NCBI GenBank assembly: GCA_003254925.1
Contig: QANZ01046766.1
Span: 67,761 to 131,760, forward strand
Reading direction: 5' to 3'
Length of the DNA stretch: 64,000 bases
From: Chamaecrista fasciculata
Lineage: Eukaryota; Streptophyta; Magnoliopsida; Fabales; Fabaceae
In this document: positions 36,001-48,711 of the stretch, one piece after another
Layout of the letters: each line of letters opens with the position of its first letter
Position numbering within the stretch: position 1 is the first letter of the stretch
Made by a program: the position numbers and the translations under genes
Notes under the pieces: model-generated
The model's input: the letters and a program-made list of their open reading frames with translations, nothing else
What the model was told of the DNA's origin: nothing
Databases searched by the model: none

Positions 36001-36670
36001 ATATTGTGATTCCTTTAAAGGTTTAACAATTATTTCTTCTGGAATTGTTTCATACCTTGTGATACGATTGAAGTTCTAATCGCTACATGTGTAAGCTCAT
36101 TTAGTTGGATGAATGCTATTATAGATTGTTCATTGTTGATCAATTTTGTCTTTGTTGGTGAACCAATGTTTGAGATGGGTTAGCCGCTCATTGAGTTTCA
36201 ACCGACCCCTCATTTAACATTATTTTTAGATAAAGGTTCAAGTCAAGCCACTACTTCAGTTCTCGGAGGAAGCGAATCAAGAGGCTATGCCATCGTTCAT
36301 GTGGGTTGTTGCTTTATTTAAGTAAAGTTGTATTAAACACTAGTGTGCCAGCTCCACTAGTAATTAGAGAGAGGATTCGGGTTATGTATCATTACTACTT
36401 TGTGTGACTTGTCTACGTAAGAGATTGATTAAATGAGTACTTTGTTTGGTTGCTTGAAATGGTATTTATATTAATTTGGAGATACCCTAGGTTAACAGTT
36501 ATGCTTGTGAGCATTGAGTTTATTAAGTCTGAGTACCTTGAAGAATGTATATCGTGATTTATCATAATTATGTTAGTCAGATTGCCAGTGATTTTCTGTG
36601 TGTAGGCTTACGGCATGGGGTAGGACCATGTCCATGCCAGTCATATGCCTCCAAAGAGGGGGTCGTGACA
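33040..36670 (+). repeat. Gypsy-type LTR, diverged copy X3 (plus orientation)
   Basis: Homologous along its length to X1/X2. Shared landmarks are cttcatccttc…ccacctccatgg, ttttcggcca…ggggtatgt, cctcttaatgatagtatatcat, gatgggttagccgctca (near 36170) and gttcatgtgggtt (near 36297). It ends gggggtcgtgaca at 36670. It is much more diverged and lacks the clean hairpin array; the region near 35250-35340 has loosely similar 'tgcgg…gtgcagtgccca' units instead. The left boundary is uncertain because the first part is too diverged to align by eye. No primer-binding site follows. Confidence 0.45.
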
Positions 36671-37228
36671 GATGGATAAGTATTTGGTTTGATGATCTTT
36701 TTATTTGACTAATGCTGATGAAGAAATAGAAGATTAGAGAGTTGTAAGTGACAATATTGAAATGAAATCTTCAGTCAATCATTTATGCACCTATGTCGCA
36801 TGTCTAACTTACAAATCCATCTTTACAGAGGCCATGTACAACGCTGTAAAATTTTGATAAGCCTTCAATTTAGCAAACTATATTATTGATGAAATATAAA
36901 GGATAACAAAACTAACTTAAGCCATGTGAGAGGAAAAAATGACCACATATAACAAAGAGAGTAATTATCAACATTAATACAAGAGTAACATACACAAAGA
37001 GTATCTAACTTTGAAAGTAAAATAATTAATTAAGAAGCTTCTTTGCTTTTGCGGCCATTATCGTTTGTTTAATTATAGCACAAATAATTAAGTGTTGCTC
37101 TCTAAAAGATTTTGGTGCTTGTTTGAACTTTCGGTGGTCCAAATTAAAAGGAAAATTGTGTGGTGGCAACTCTTCCCCTTTGTGATTTTCTTAGGACTAT
37201 TTTAGTCTCAAGATGCGTGCATTGAAGG

Positions 37229-37237
37229 CTATAAATA
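37229..37237 (+). promoter_or_regulatory. Promoter-like TATA box in block d of Y3
   Basis: ctataaata within aaggctataaatagtgg, in the same position and context as 20124-20132 in Y1. No coding sequence follows. Confidence 0.3.
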
Positions 37238-38788
37238 GTGGTTGTCATTTGCCATGTCTGAGGTCATAAATTGTTTCAACTCTGCACTCAAATCTTTAAA
37301 ATTGTATCCTTTTAACCCACAATTCAACGCTCTTCTTTCTTGAGCATATAACTAAATTTTGGACTTTGAGGTCATAGAGGATCTAGAAAATTAGATCACC
37401 ATTTGAGATTGGATGATAAAAGGATTTTAAAAAATAACTATTAATAATATCTAAGATATTGTAATAAATATTAATTAATATGGTTTACTATTCAATATCA
37501 CTTTATTTTCTTTTTATGCAATGGCGATGGTAATGAACGGTGACAACGACGATGATCATCAATAATGAGAAAGACAATAATGAAAGCAAATGGCAGCAAC
37601 GATGATGGACATGGTGAATGGCGGGATCAGTGAACGACCACGATGAATGGCAAAGGAGAAAAACTTAGTCATAATTTTGCCAATTCGGTTCACCAGGCTC
37701 ACTTAACCCACCAAGATTCCATTTTTATTCAAAAAACAAAATTAGTATATTTTAATCATCCCAATTTTTTTAAAAAAAATCCAAACAAAGTGCTTTGTAT
37801 GTTTTGCCAATGTCTCATATGTTGTATTAAAAACAGGGTAAAATGCAATTTAGATACCTCTGGTTTAGTTCGATCTCACATTGGTGCTGTGTTGTTTTAA
37901 AAATCTTACTTAGGATACCTAACGTATGCATCGTTAAGCAACTAGGATACTTGTGACTTTGTTCCATCAATTTCAATGGAAAATGTTGACGTGACATGGA
38001 CATTGACTTGGACACAAGACACAACACGAATATGGACACACTAACACGCAAATTCTTAAAATTTCATGACACGATATGACATATATCTTTGTATATAAAT
38101 AATTGAAAGTCCACAAATTTTGATGAAAACTTTAAAAATTACCATATTTATTCGTAATATTTATCATGTGCATTATTTTCTATTGTTTGTTACGATAATG
38201 TCACTAAAAATTGATTTTATATTTTGAAACTTATAAATATGTGTTGTATGGGTATCGTATGGGTGTTGGATACAGACACGTGTTCGACACGGTGATACGC
38301 CCTCAAAATGAAGTGTCTATACTTCATAGCAAATAACCAATTTATCAAAACTCAAGGCCAAATCTCGCAAATAATTATGCACAATCAACATAATAAAATA
38401 ACATGGAAAGTCACAAGAATATATCACAATATTTGGTTAGATCACTTATGTATTCACGATTCTTATATTTCTTGTAGTGTATGTTTTAACTTTCAAGGTA
38501 ATGAATTCTTAATAGGATTGAATAATTTTTTAATTCAATAACTAATATATTATAAACTAATAAGGAAAAATTAGAATGAAGATATAGAACTCTTAATTCA
38601 ATTTAAAATCAAACATATAATATTTTTTAAATTATCAATTTAATTCATAATTACAAGAGTATTTATCTCTTTTGACAGTTTTATGAAAAAAGTGCAATCG
38701 CTGTTTCACATGAAACTTAAATGATTAAAAATATATTAAGGTTATTAAAAGCGGGAAAACTTGAAGTATGTTTAGAATAATAGGGAGT

Positions 38789-39877
38789 AAACTGCAAGTT
38801 TTCATTTAATATGAGGAATATTGCAATCGGGCGCATATTTTTGGATAGATAAGTGCTATTTCGAAGTAGAAGTAATTAAAACAATAAAAAAGTTAGAGAA
38901 GGCTCCAAAATATGTTTGCATAATGTTTGTATCCAATGTGTCGTACTAGGTTCTAGGTTACTTCTCTCCTTATTTAAAGAACTTTACCAAATGATTGTAG
39001 CAAGCCGCCCACCGACCCTAACTTAAGATCTTGGGTTTCACTTTTGATCTATGTGTCAACAATATAGAGATTCTACAAATGGAGGGGTGTGATGACAATG
39101 TAGATAAAGATGAAGCTGACGATGACAGATTATGGATGAATATCCTACATTCAATCAATGATGTACCAAAAGTAGGGCAATATTTTTGTATTTAATTCAA
39201 CTATTTTTTTCAATTCAAGTTATAGCTATAGTTGTATACATATATACTCTGGAATAACGTTTCTCAATGTCTGTATTCAATGCACTGAAATAGGTTGTAG
39301 ATTATTCCTAGCCTTATTTAAACAACTTTACCAATCGATCGTAGCAAGCCCACCGCCCCTAACGTAAGAACTAGGGTTTCAATTTTACCAATATAGAGAT
39401 TCTGTCGATAGAAGGGTATGATCGCAATGAGGATCACGATGAAGTTGGTAAAGGGAAATTATGGATGAATATCATACATCAAATCAATGATGTACCAACA
39501 TAAACACCTCATTTGGTCTGGGTATTTTTTGTAAATATCAAAATTTTTGGGTCTTTTTGTAACTAAATAAAGTTTTTGAGTTATTTTCTTTTTCTAGTTT
39601 CTTTGTAATATATTTTGTTTTTGAACCTATATAAAAAGGAGAAGGTGAACCTTTAGACCAAAGAAAACAAAAAGGTGAACCATACCGGAATGCCAACATT
39701 AATTATTCATTTTAAAAGAATTGAGTATCATTAAAAAAAATTAATAAAACAAGGTAACTTCATTAATATTTTTGAGAATTTACTATTTCCTCATATTATC
39801 AAATAGAAGAAAATATATTTGATTTATTTTATTCTAAAACTAACTTAATTCATTGTATCTTGTCCTTGATAATAACT
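38789..39877 (+). repeat. Y unit 4, truncated by gypsy-type LTR X2
   Basis: Blocks a (38789-39490, both sub-repeats) and b (39490-39877) are present. The match to the other units stops at tccttgataataactt, where X2 begins (cgagggagaactaaatgac). Blocks c and d are absent. Confidence 0.75.
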
Positions 39878-41247
39878 TCGAGGGAGAACTAAATGACTTT
39901 AAGGATAAAATTTCCAAAAACAAATTATATAATTATAATCCACTCTTTGAGACGAGTCCAACAATATAAGATTTGTCGAAAAAGTTTATTCCTACAAATT
40001 TGAGTTTTAAGGGACTGTTTTGAAAAGATAGAAATATTTTTGGGTGATTCTGTGAGTTCAGCCTTAGGAACTTGTGTTAGAACTCCTTTTCAGCCCCCCT
40101 AACTTTCTGGAATTATAAAATAAATCCCGTCACCATTTTACCCCAATATTCGACCCTTCTCCAAATTTCCCTAGAAGCTTCATCACTCACCCTCACTCTC
40201 ATTCTCTGCCACCGAAAGCGCACCAGCCTCCCTCCACCACCATAGACGGCGCCAACAACCTCCCAGCTCCGCCGTTCACCGGAAAACACCCACTGTCATC
40301 CCCCCTCCTTTGGTTTGTGTCATTTTCGTCCATTTTCTTCTCTTTTTTTTTTCCCAATGTGTTTGAGCTAATTTGTTTTGTGCCCTTCAATTTTTGGTTG
40401 CTCCTTGATATTAGCTTGATTGTGGAGCTTCATCCTTCCTTCTCCCCACCTCCATGATCATCTTGGAAGCCACACAAGCTAGGGTAACCTCTCCCATGCT
40501 CTGTTTTCGGCCAGATTTGGGGTATGTCCGAAATTCTGCTATTTCTTCATTGTTTCTTGATGTTCTTGCTTGAAATGGACTCTTTGATGATAGTATATCA
40601 TGTTGGACACCTCTAGAAGTTATTAAAACTCCACAAAGTTGAGTTTTGGGGCTGTTTTTATTCTAGGGTTTATAAGCGACGAAATTGAGAACTTTTGTAA
40701 AATTGTTTCAGATTGTGAGGAGTTGTGGGTTTTAATGACTTGAATGAGTTCCTAGTATGATTCTAGATGTGTATTCACCTTGATATTGAGTTTGCAATGA
40801 AGAACTAAAATCTAAAAATTTAGTGAAGTTGTCAAGTTTGGGTTTTAAGCTAAATTGATTATTTGAATGGTTTTAATGACTTTCTCTACTAATATTGTAA
40901 GCACTTGCACCGAAAATCTGATATTTAAAGTGGGAAAAAATAAATCTACATTTTCTTGACCTTATAAGGGAAGTGTGTCACTTCTTGAATTTACCAAAAT
41001 TGATGAATTTGGTGGTTTAAATGAGAATTTGTTATGGTGTTAGTAGTGTTTGTACTAAAAGAATGTAATTGATTGTGAACTTGATTAGATGGAAATATTG
41101 AAGGAGATTCTAAGTATCAATTGGCCTATGTTCATAATTTTGGAATCTTACTTGATACAAATCTTGAGTTGGTGGCTATTAAACGCTTGATAAAGCTCCC
41201 AAATTTATACTCAAGACCCTTGTTGGTCGCTCGATTAGGATTTTAGT

Positions 41248-43290
41248 GTTGGGAAACCAAGGCGCAAAACGCAGCGGAAGCAAAATACAAAAATTAAAAT
41301 TTAAATGCACCAGCCCTAGATTTCCCGAACGGATCCGCTAGTTGAATTTAAAACCTGTTAAGATAGTGGTATACCTCATGAGTTCCAATCAGTTTGGTTG
41401 TACGAGGCGTTCCCTAGAAGTCCATGTGACGCGTCCTTCCTCCGCCGGTGATCCACACGAACAGTTTTCCGGGCACCAAGGTGCTAGCCTTCTGTTCTTT
41501 TCTCCAAAAGAACCAGGGACTCGATCTACAGTGTAAGAGTTCAAGAACTCCTTCTTGAATCTAGACACAAGGTGGCGCAAACAGCAGGAAGCACAAAACT
41601 CCTTTTGTTTTCCTACTCTCAAAACCCTAGCTATGAAGAAATAGACCTCTCACTCACTCTTGGAGAAGAAGGAAAAATTTCTCTCTCTAGGACTTGAAGG
41701 TGGCGACTTACTCTCTTCTCTCTCTAGGGAAGAAAAACAAATTTTTCACAAATGAATTGTGTTGCATCAAAGTCGCATAGACCCCTAGGGTTTTATTTAA
41801 AATTAGAGCATTATTATAATTCCAAAATCATAATCATGACTTCATGAATTGAATTTCCAATTAAAATATTACTTAATATTTCAATTCAAATTCAAATTGT
41901 AATCTTAGGGAATCAAATGGAAGATCAAATCTTCCCTTGGGACCCACAAGATTCCATGCGCCATATGCTCCTATTTTTCTCATAATTTTATAAATCAAAA
42001 CCATTCCTAACAATTAGGAAGTCATGATTTTCCAAAGATTATGAGTTAAGATATTACCCTAATATCTTTGATTCAAATCTTTTGATATCTTCATCAAATC
42101 TTTTGAATTCAAACTCATGACTTAATTAATAAAACATTTTTATTAATAAAATCATCAAAGAGGCGTCACCCTCAAATTAATATTGGAGAATTTTATAAAT
42201 CAATAATCTCCTAACTTTTAGGAATCTTATCTCATTTATTATTCCCTAATATTATAATTGTAAATAATTAATCCTATTAAATATTTAACAATTATTATAT
42301 TTAAACTTGTCCTACAAATTTAAATATATCACAACTGTAGATTATTTAAGACAAGACTTAATGTCCCAGACATTTTGCTATGTCTTAAATTGTGTCACCG
42401 GAGTGACCCACGAATTAACCCTAATTCGTGTCCCTTTATGCGGTGTCCTGATCCTGCTCATGTGTGACCCAGCAGGCCTCACGTAAAGTTGGCAGCAAGC
42501 CATCTCTATGACTTACAAGTTGTGAGCGGACTCTAGCAAGCCATCACGACTACCCAAAACACGCGAGTTATCGTTTTTACCAAAACCGACTTAACCTTAG
42601 TACTTCCTTGTCATAGACCATTTTGTCCTACGATATCTTGGTCATGGATTAGGCACAGGAAAGTCATCCATAATCCAAACCACAACTTTCTCGATTTCCT
42701 GAGTTAGTCCCATTTTCCTGAGTGGCCACTCTTTTCCTTGGACAGACTCATCGAGGGCGCCAGTTAGATATCTCTCATTTAATGAGGGACAAAATCCCAT
42801 CTTGGCCAATCCACATTCCTCAGCACGGCAATCAACCAAACTCGTACCTAGCCCTTATGGCTACCCTGCTACGGGCAACGTTAGACTAGGCCAAAGTCTG
42901 ACAACTGCAACGTCGGTACAATGATGACCTCAGGTCTAAGGCGTCGTGACAGGCGTACAGGAGAGACATGCTGATGACTAAACCCATGCAGGACTCTCCG
43001 GGTCAGTCCAGCAACTTGTAACCCTTTACATAATTGCACCATGACTCTCGTTCCAGCATCTAGTGCATGCATCTCTATACACCGAGGTCATGCTGGTCTT
43101 AGTTCATTTTCGCTCCCACGAAAACAATCGACCAGGGACAGATTTAGATTGATTATCACATAATCAATCACGGACGCTATCATAGTAAACATGCTAATTA
43201 TGATAACAACATAATTTATCTCTATAAATTAATCCAAATGTTCATAACATTTTACGTAAAATGATTGGCCCTAGGGCACAATCTCCAACA
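41248..43290 (-). repeat. 3' LTR of element A (complete, 2043 bp)
   Basis: In plus coordinates it starts tgttgggaaaccaaggcgc and ends gggcacaatctccaaca. It contains the conserved U5 block near 41447-41490 and the U3 inverted repeat cctgct…agcagg near 42453-42476. It is followed by gactcccacttgcacta, the complement of the polypurine tract. Confidence 0.9.
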
Positions 43291-43339
43291 GACTCCCACT
43301 TGCACTAGGGTACAATCATCAATCTAGCTGTTCCTACTC

Positions 43340-44671
43340 CTAGGTACACTGATCAATGCGTCTAATCCCCATCGACAATACATGTCGCTCATGTATGACC
43401 CTTGCAAGAGGCTTCATCAGAGGATCGGCAACGTTATCCTCACCTGCTACTTTACGTATCTTCACATCACCTCTGTCAATCATCTCTCTGACAAGGTGAA
43501 AACGTCTAAGTATATGTTTGGTCCTTTGGTTGGGCCGTGGCTCCTTGGCTTGCGCAATAGCATCACTATTGTCACAATACAGGGTAATGGGATAAGAGAT
43601 GGTCGAAACCACACCAAGCTCGGAGATGAACTTTCTAATCCACACAGCCTCCTTTGCTGCATCCGATGCTGCAATATACTCGGACTCCGTTGTAGAATCG
43701 GAAATCGTGCTCTGCTTGGAACTCTTCCAACTCACACTACCACCGTTCAGGAGAAACACATATCCTGACTGCGATTTAAAGTCATCTTGGTCGGTTTGGA
43801 AACTAGCGTCTGTGTAACCCGTTACACATAGCTCCTCATCAGTTCCACCGTAAACCAAGAACTCATCCTTGGGGTATCCCACAAATAGACACTTGAGGGA
43901 TTTGAGAGATAGTTTATCGTTAGCTTGTTGCTTAACGTAAACCTCACATCCCCAAACTTTGAGATAAGACATAATGGGACTCTTCCCACTCCATATCTCA
44001 TATGGCGTCTTCTCAACTGCCTTAGACGGAACACGGTTAAGTGTGAACGCGGAAGCTTCTAAAGAATATCCCCAAAAGGATGGCGGAAGATCAGTTTGAC
44101 TCATCATAGATCGAACCATATCCAATAGAGTTCGATTCCTCCTCTCAGACACACCATTCCACTGTGGGGTTCCAGGAGGAGTATGTTGTGAGACTATCCC
44201 ACAACTACTAAGATGATCAATTAATTCTTGACTCAAATACTCGCCTCCTCGATCAGATCGAAGGACATTGATTTTCTTGTCAAGTTGGTTCTCAACTTCA
44301 TTTTGAAATCTCTTGAACATTTCAAAAGACTCTGACTTGTGCTTCATTAGGTAGACGTAGCCATACCTACTGAAGTCGTCAGTAAACGTAATGAAGTACG
44401 AGTAACCTCCTCTAGCATGGATACTCATGAGTCCACATACATCACTATGTATGATTCCCAACAAGTCAGATGCCCTCTCACTGTGACCAGTAAAGGGCGC
44501 CTTTGTCATCTTACCAAGTAGACAAGATTCGCAAGCATCATATGATTCAAAATCAAATGAGCTTAGAAGTCCATCTCTATGGAGCTTCTCTAGGCGTTTC
44601 TCGTTTATATGGCCCAAACGACAATGCCAAAGGTATGTAGGATTAGATTCGTTAATCTTAATCCTTTTCAT
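43340..44671 (-). pseudogene. Copia integrase joined to RNase H, reverse transcriptase deleted in frame
   Basis: Open for 443 codons. Pre-integrase zinc-binding region: HCRLGH … CESCLLGK. Integrase core: the DDE residues lie in IIHSDVCG, FTDDFSRYGY and LRSDRGGEYLSQE, all intact, followed by TPQWNGVSERRNRTLLDM. At about 43862-43872 the frame passes from LKCLFVGYPK directly to EFLVYGGTDEEL and the RNase H core (GYTDASFQTD, STTESEYIAA, LYCDNSDAIA, DNVADP). The whole RT domain and linker are missing, yet the frame stays open to the natural end next to the purine tract. It lies in the same frame as the upstream gag-protease ORF, separated by a single TAA. RNase H needs RT context in these elements, so activity is unlikely. 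Confidence 0.9.
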
Positions 44672-44698
44672 ATCGATGTTATAGATCTCGTTATTACG

Positions 44699-45870
44699 TT
44701 ATTGTTCCAATTTTAAGATATAGTGGTTATCGTGCAGATCTCCATAAGCATATAACACATTATCTTTGTAAATTGAACATTTTCCATTCCCATTCACACA
44801 AACAAATCCTTCCTTATCCAAATAAGAAAGTGATATAATGTTAGAACTCAAGGATGGAACATAATAACAACTGTTCAAAAACAAAACAAGCCCAGTGGGC
44901 AAAACTAGCTCGTATGTTACTACAGCAACAGCAGCAACCCTTGCACCATTGCTTACACGTAGGTCCACCTCGCCTCTGCTCAGCTTTCTACTTCTTCTCA
45001 ACCCCTGCACATTAGTACATATGTGAGAACCACAAGCAGTATCCAATACCCAAGTGGTAGGAGTAGACAAGTGAACGCCTATAACATAGATACCTGAAGT
45101 AGAGGCTTCGCTCTTCTTCTTCTTTTTCAGATCTTCCACGTACAGCTTGCAATTCCTCTTCCAGTGTCCAGGCTTCTGGCAAAAGAAACAAACTGCATCC
45201 TTAGTGGGCTTTGCCTTCTTGGCAGGCGGTGGGTTAGGCTTAGCCGCAGGCTTGGTCCCACCAACCTCGGCGTCTCCTTTCCTCTTTCCTTTGCCCTTCC
45301 CCTTTCCCTTGTTCTGAACCAGTAAGACAGTGCTAGGCGCCTTCTTTATAGATGCCTCAACAGTCTTCAGCATCCCATGCAGTTCAGATACGGATTTCTC
45401 CATGCCATTCATATTAAAGTTTAAGACGAACTGGTCATAACTTCTAGGTAGCGAATTAAGGATCAAATCCGTCGCTAGCTCTGGAAAAATGGGAAATCCT
45501 AGCCTAGCAAGGTGATCTATATACCCCCTCATCTTTAAGACGTGGGCACTCACAGATCCACCTTCTGCCATCTTGCAAGAGTAAAGAGCCTTTGCAGTCT
45601 CAAACCTCTTTTGGATCTCGGGAACCATGGTAACCAGCATAAGACAGGCAACGTCCACAGAGTCACTTTGATGCTTCTCATAAGCATCTCTCTGTGCTCT
45701 TGGAGCGTTTGCAGCAGGCTGTTCAGGGATGGGGTTTTCCAGGACATAGAGCTTTCTCTCCTGGGTGAGAACAATTCTCAGATTTCAGTACCAATCGAGA
45801 AAGTTAGTCCAGTCAATTTGTCCTTCTCAAGGACAGATCGCAGTGATAGTGTTGGAACGTTTGTTTCCAT
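44699..45870 (-). pseudogene. Copia gag-protease of element A
   Basis: UBN2-type gag with ALYSCKMAEGGSVSAHVLKM and DLILNSLPRSYDQFVLNF, a lysine-rich KGKGKGKGKRKG stretch, one CCHC zinc knuckle (CFFCQKPGHWKRNC) and the start of an aspartic protease (TTWVLDTACGSHIC, active-site D-T-A), continuing to NIISLSYLDKEG. The probable ATG is at 45870-45868. A missing base in the first 90 bp (near 45813) puts the N-terminus out of frame, so the long open frame begins around 45658. The ORF ends at a TAA at 44701-44699 where element B has CAA, a C-to-T change that splits gag-protease from integrase. Confidence 0.88.
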
Positions 45871-47312
45871 TTGTTTTTACAATTCAGATATGAAAAGTTT
45901 AATTAGTAGGAAAAATAAGTATCCACCATTTTATAAAACCGAGTAAAAATTATTATTAGTGGCTATGACCCATATTTCACCAAAGTTTACCGTCGCGTAG
46001 GCGATCATGCGCCCTTTGGTTATTTAGGTAGGTAACTCTTTCTCAATCACATCCTATGTGACTCTTAGATCTTTATGGGACTGTATCATCATATGATACT
46101 TAATATGGCATGTTTATCCCATCTAATGCCTTGAGGTTAAAAACCGTTTTGATAACCCCATTAAGTCACACGATAAAACATGTGAATGGCTAGGTTCAGA
46201 ACAACGAGGTTGAAGCCCAACCCCATATCATCAAGGCCCAACTGAACACGTGTCGCGTAGGCGATCACCGCATTCAAAGAACCAAGATTTCAATGGGCGT
46301 CGCGTTGAAACTCCCATTCACCCGTGTCTCCTCAAGGTCAAGGCAAATACGTGTCGCGTAGGCGATCACCGCTCCACGATGAACAAGATTTTAACAGGGC
46401 GTTTTATCGACGGCATTAAAACTTAAGATTTTCTAAAAGGGTTTGATTTTTGAAATGTTCCGTTTTATAGTTTAATTTTTAAAACTCCTTTTAAAATTAA
46501 ACGAGTCATGCCACATGTTTATTTCCCCATGTATCTCATACCTATAAACATGCGCACGGATCTTGCATCATATGCAAAATCCCACGCTCGTATCGTATAC
46601 GTGGTTGTAGCGCAAAATATAAAACAGCATGTTAAAGTTTCGCACCCTAAGCATACATCTAGCGCCTTGCATCACATACAAACTAAATGTAAAAACATAC
46701 CGTGTTTAGATATGGCCCATCTAGCCTATAATCCTCTCAAGCCAATGAGAGAATTTTTCTAAAAGGAAAAATAAAATTACATAAGAATAAACCCTAGTTA
46801 CATTGAGGTATAAACTGAAAGTAAAATTACAATAGAGTGGAGGGAGACGACACGCAGGCCGTATTTACCAAAAACCCTAGAGCCATATCCAACACCACAC
46901 AATTCACATATGAACAATTCATACAATTATGTCAAACACGGCATACAACAACACATATCAAAAACCATTTTTAACATGCCTTTCTTGAAATTAGGCCTAT
47001 TATCAATAATTATAAAATTCAGGAATCACATTCAAGAACTTAAATTATTGACCCGAAAATTTTAAAATTCATAATTTTAATAAATTTTCAGCCACCCCAC
47101 TATAATTATAATTAAAACGATTTTATTTATAATTATATAGGGATTTTCGATTTTGGCCTTAAATTCAAGAAAACATTTTTCCAATCGATCATATCGATTC
47201 CATATGTATCATATACATATAATTTGCACCTTTTTTTCGTAGATTGAGTTTTTTTTTTTAAGAAAAACGTTTGGTGGAGTTTTCGTAAAACCAAACATGT
47301 GATTGAATTGTG
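45871..47312 (-). other. Untranslated leader of element A
   Basis: Homologous to the leaders of C and B. The three hairpin motifs here have the core tcgcgtaggcga at 45993-46004, 46253-46264 and 46354-46365. It ends at cgtaaaaccaaacatgtgattgaattgtg. The last ~100 bp with the primer-binding site is missing, joined directly to a mid-LTR position. Confidence 0.7.
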
Positions 47313-48711
47313 TTGAAGGTGGCGACTTGCTCTCTAGGTCTTGAAGGTGGCGACTTGCTCTCTTCTCTCTCTAGGGAAGAAAAACAAATTTTTCACAAAT
47401 GAATTGTGTTGCATCAAAGTCGCCTAGACCCTTAGGGTTTTATTTAAAATTAGAGCATTATTATAATTCCAAAATCATAATATCATGACTTCATGAATTG
47501 AATTTCCAATTAAAATATTACTTAATATTCCAATTCAAATTCAAATTGTAATCTTCGGGAATCAAATGGAAGATCAAATCTTCCCTTGGGACCCACAAGA
47601 TGCCATGCGCCATATGCTCCTATTTTTCTCATAATTTTATGAATCAAAACCATTCCTAACAATTAGGAAGTCATGATTTTCCAAAGATTATCAGTTAAGA
47701 TATTACCCTAATATCTTTGATTCAAATCTTTTGATATCTTCATCAAATCTTTTGAATTCAAACTCATGACTTAATTAATAAAACATTTTTATTAATAAAA
47801 TCATCAAAGAGGCGCCACCCTCAAAAAAAAAATTGGAGAATTTTATAAATCAATAATCTCCTAACTTTTAGGAATCTTATCTGATTTATTATTCTCTAAT
47901 ATTATAATTGTAAATAATTAATCCTATTAAATATTTAACAATTATTATATTTAAACTTGTCCTACAAATTTAAATATATCACAACTGTAGGTCATTTTTA
48001 CCAAAACCGACTTAACCTTAGTACTTCCTTGTCATAGACTCTTTTGTCCTACGATATCTTGGTCATGGATTAGGCACAGGAAAGTCATCCATAATCCAAA
48101 CCACAACTTTCTCGATTTCCTGAGTTAGTCCCATTTTCCTGAGTGGCCACTCTTTTCCTTGGACAGACTCATCGAGGGCGCCAGTTAGATATCTCTCATT
48201 TAATGAGGGACAAAATCCCATCTTGGCCAATCCATATTCCTCAGCACGGCAATCAACCAAACTCGTACCTAGCCCTTATGGCTACCCTACTACGGGCAAC
48301 ATTAGACTAGGCCAAAGTCTGACAACTGCAACGCCGGAACAATGATGACCTCAGGTCTAAGGCGTCGTGACAGGCGTACAGGAGAGGCAAGCTGATGACT
48401 AAACCCATGCAGGACTCTCCGGGTCAGTCCAGCAACTTGTAACCCTTTACATAATTGCACCATGACTCTCGTTCCAGCATCTAGTGCATGCATCTCTATG
48501 CACCGAGGTCATGCTGGTCTTAGTTCATTTTCGCTCCCACGAAAACAATCGACTAGGGACAGATTTAGATTGATTATCACATAATCAATCACGGACGCTA
48601 TCATAGTAAACATGCTAATTATGATAACAACATAATTTATCTCTATAAATTAATCCAAATGTTCATAACATTTTACATAAAATGATTGGCCCTAGGGCAC
48701 AATCTCCAACA
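47313..48711 (-). repeat. 5' LTR of element A, lacking R-U5 and an internal U3 segment
   Basis: Starts at ttgaaggtggcgacttgc, which corresponds to about 41696 in the 3' LTR, so about 450 bp plus the primer-binding site are gone. A second deletion at about 47990 joins acaactgtag to gtcatttttacc and removes roughly 220 bp present at 42350-42570. A 28-bp local duplication (ttgaaggtggcgacttgctc) lies at the left edge. Otherwise it is nearly identical to the 3' LTR. Confidence 0.85.

Larger units (their letters stand above)
28527..38788 (+). repeat. Y unit 3, carrying the DNA transposon and LTR X3
   Basis: Blocks a (28527-29230), b (29230-29760) and c (29770-30188) are followed by the complete long-TIR transposon (30189-32787), a short unassigned stretch, gypsy-type LTR X3 (to 36670), about 110 bp of linker and block d (about 36785-38788). 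After removing both insertions the unit is about 4.0 kb, like Y1. Block d carries a ~60 bp stretch near 37555-37610 that Y1 lacks. Confidence 0.75.
41248..48711 (-). mobile_element. Copia element A (7464 bp)
   Basis: Target duplication TTTAG at 41243-41247 and 48712-48716. Order on the minus strand: damaged 5' LTR (48711-47313), leader (47312-45871), gag-protease (45870-44699), integrase-RNase H (44671-43340), purine tract (gtgggagtc, just above 43290) and complete 3' LTR (43290-41248). It lacks reverse transcriptase, primer-binding site and the R-U5 part of the 5' LTR, so it cannot move by itself. It was inserted into gypsy-type LTR X2. Confidence 0.92.

Noticed and set aside
41248-43290. 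Host gene promoters in TATA-containing AT-rich stretches
   Set aside because: All clear TATA boxes outside block d lie at the expected U3-R position of LTRs.
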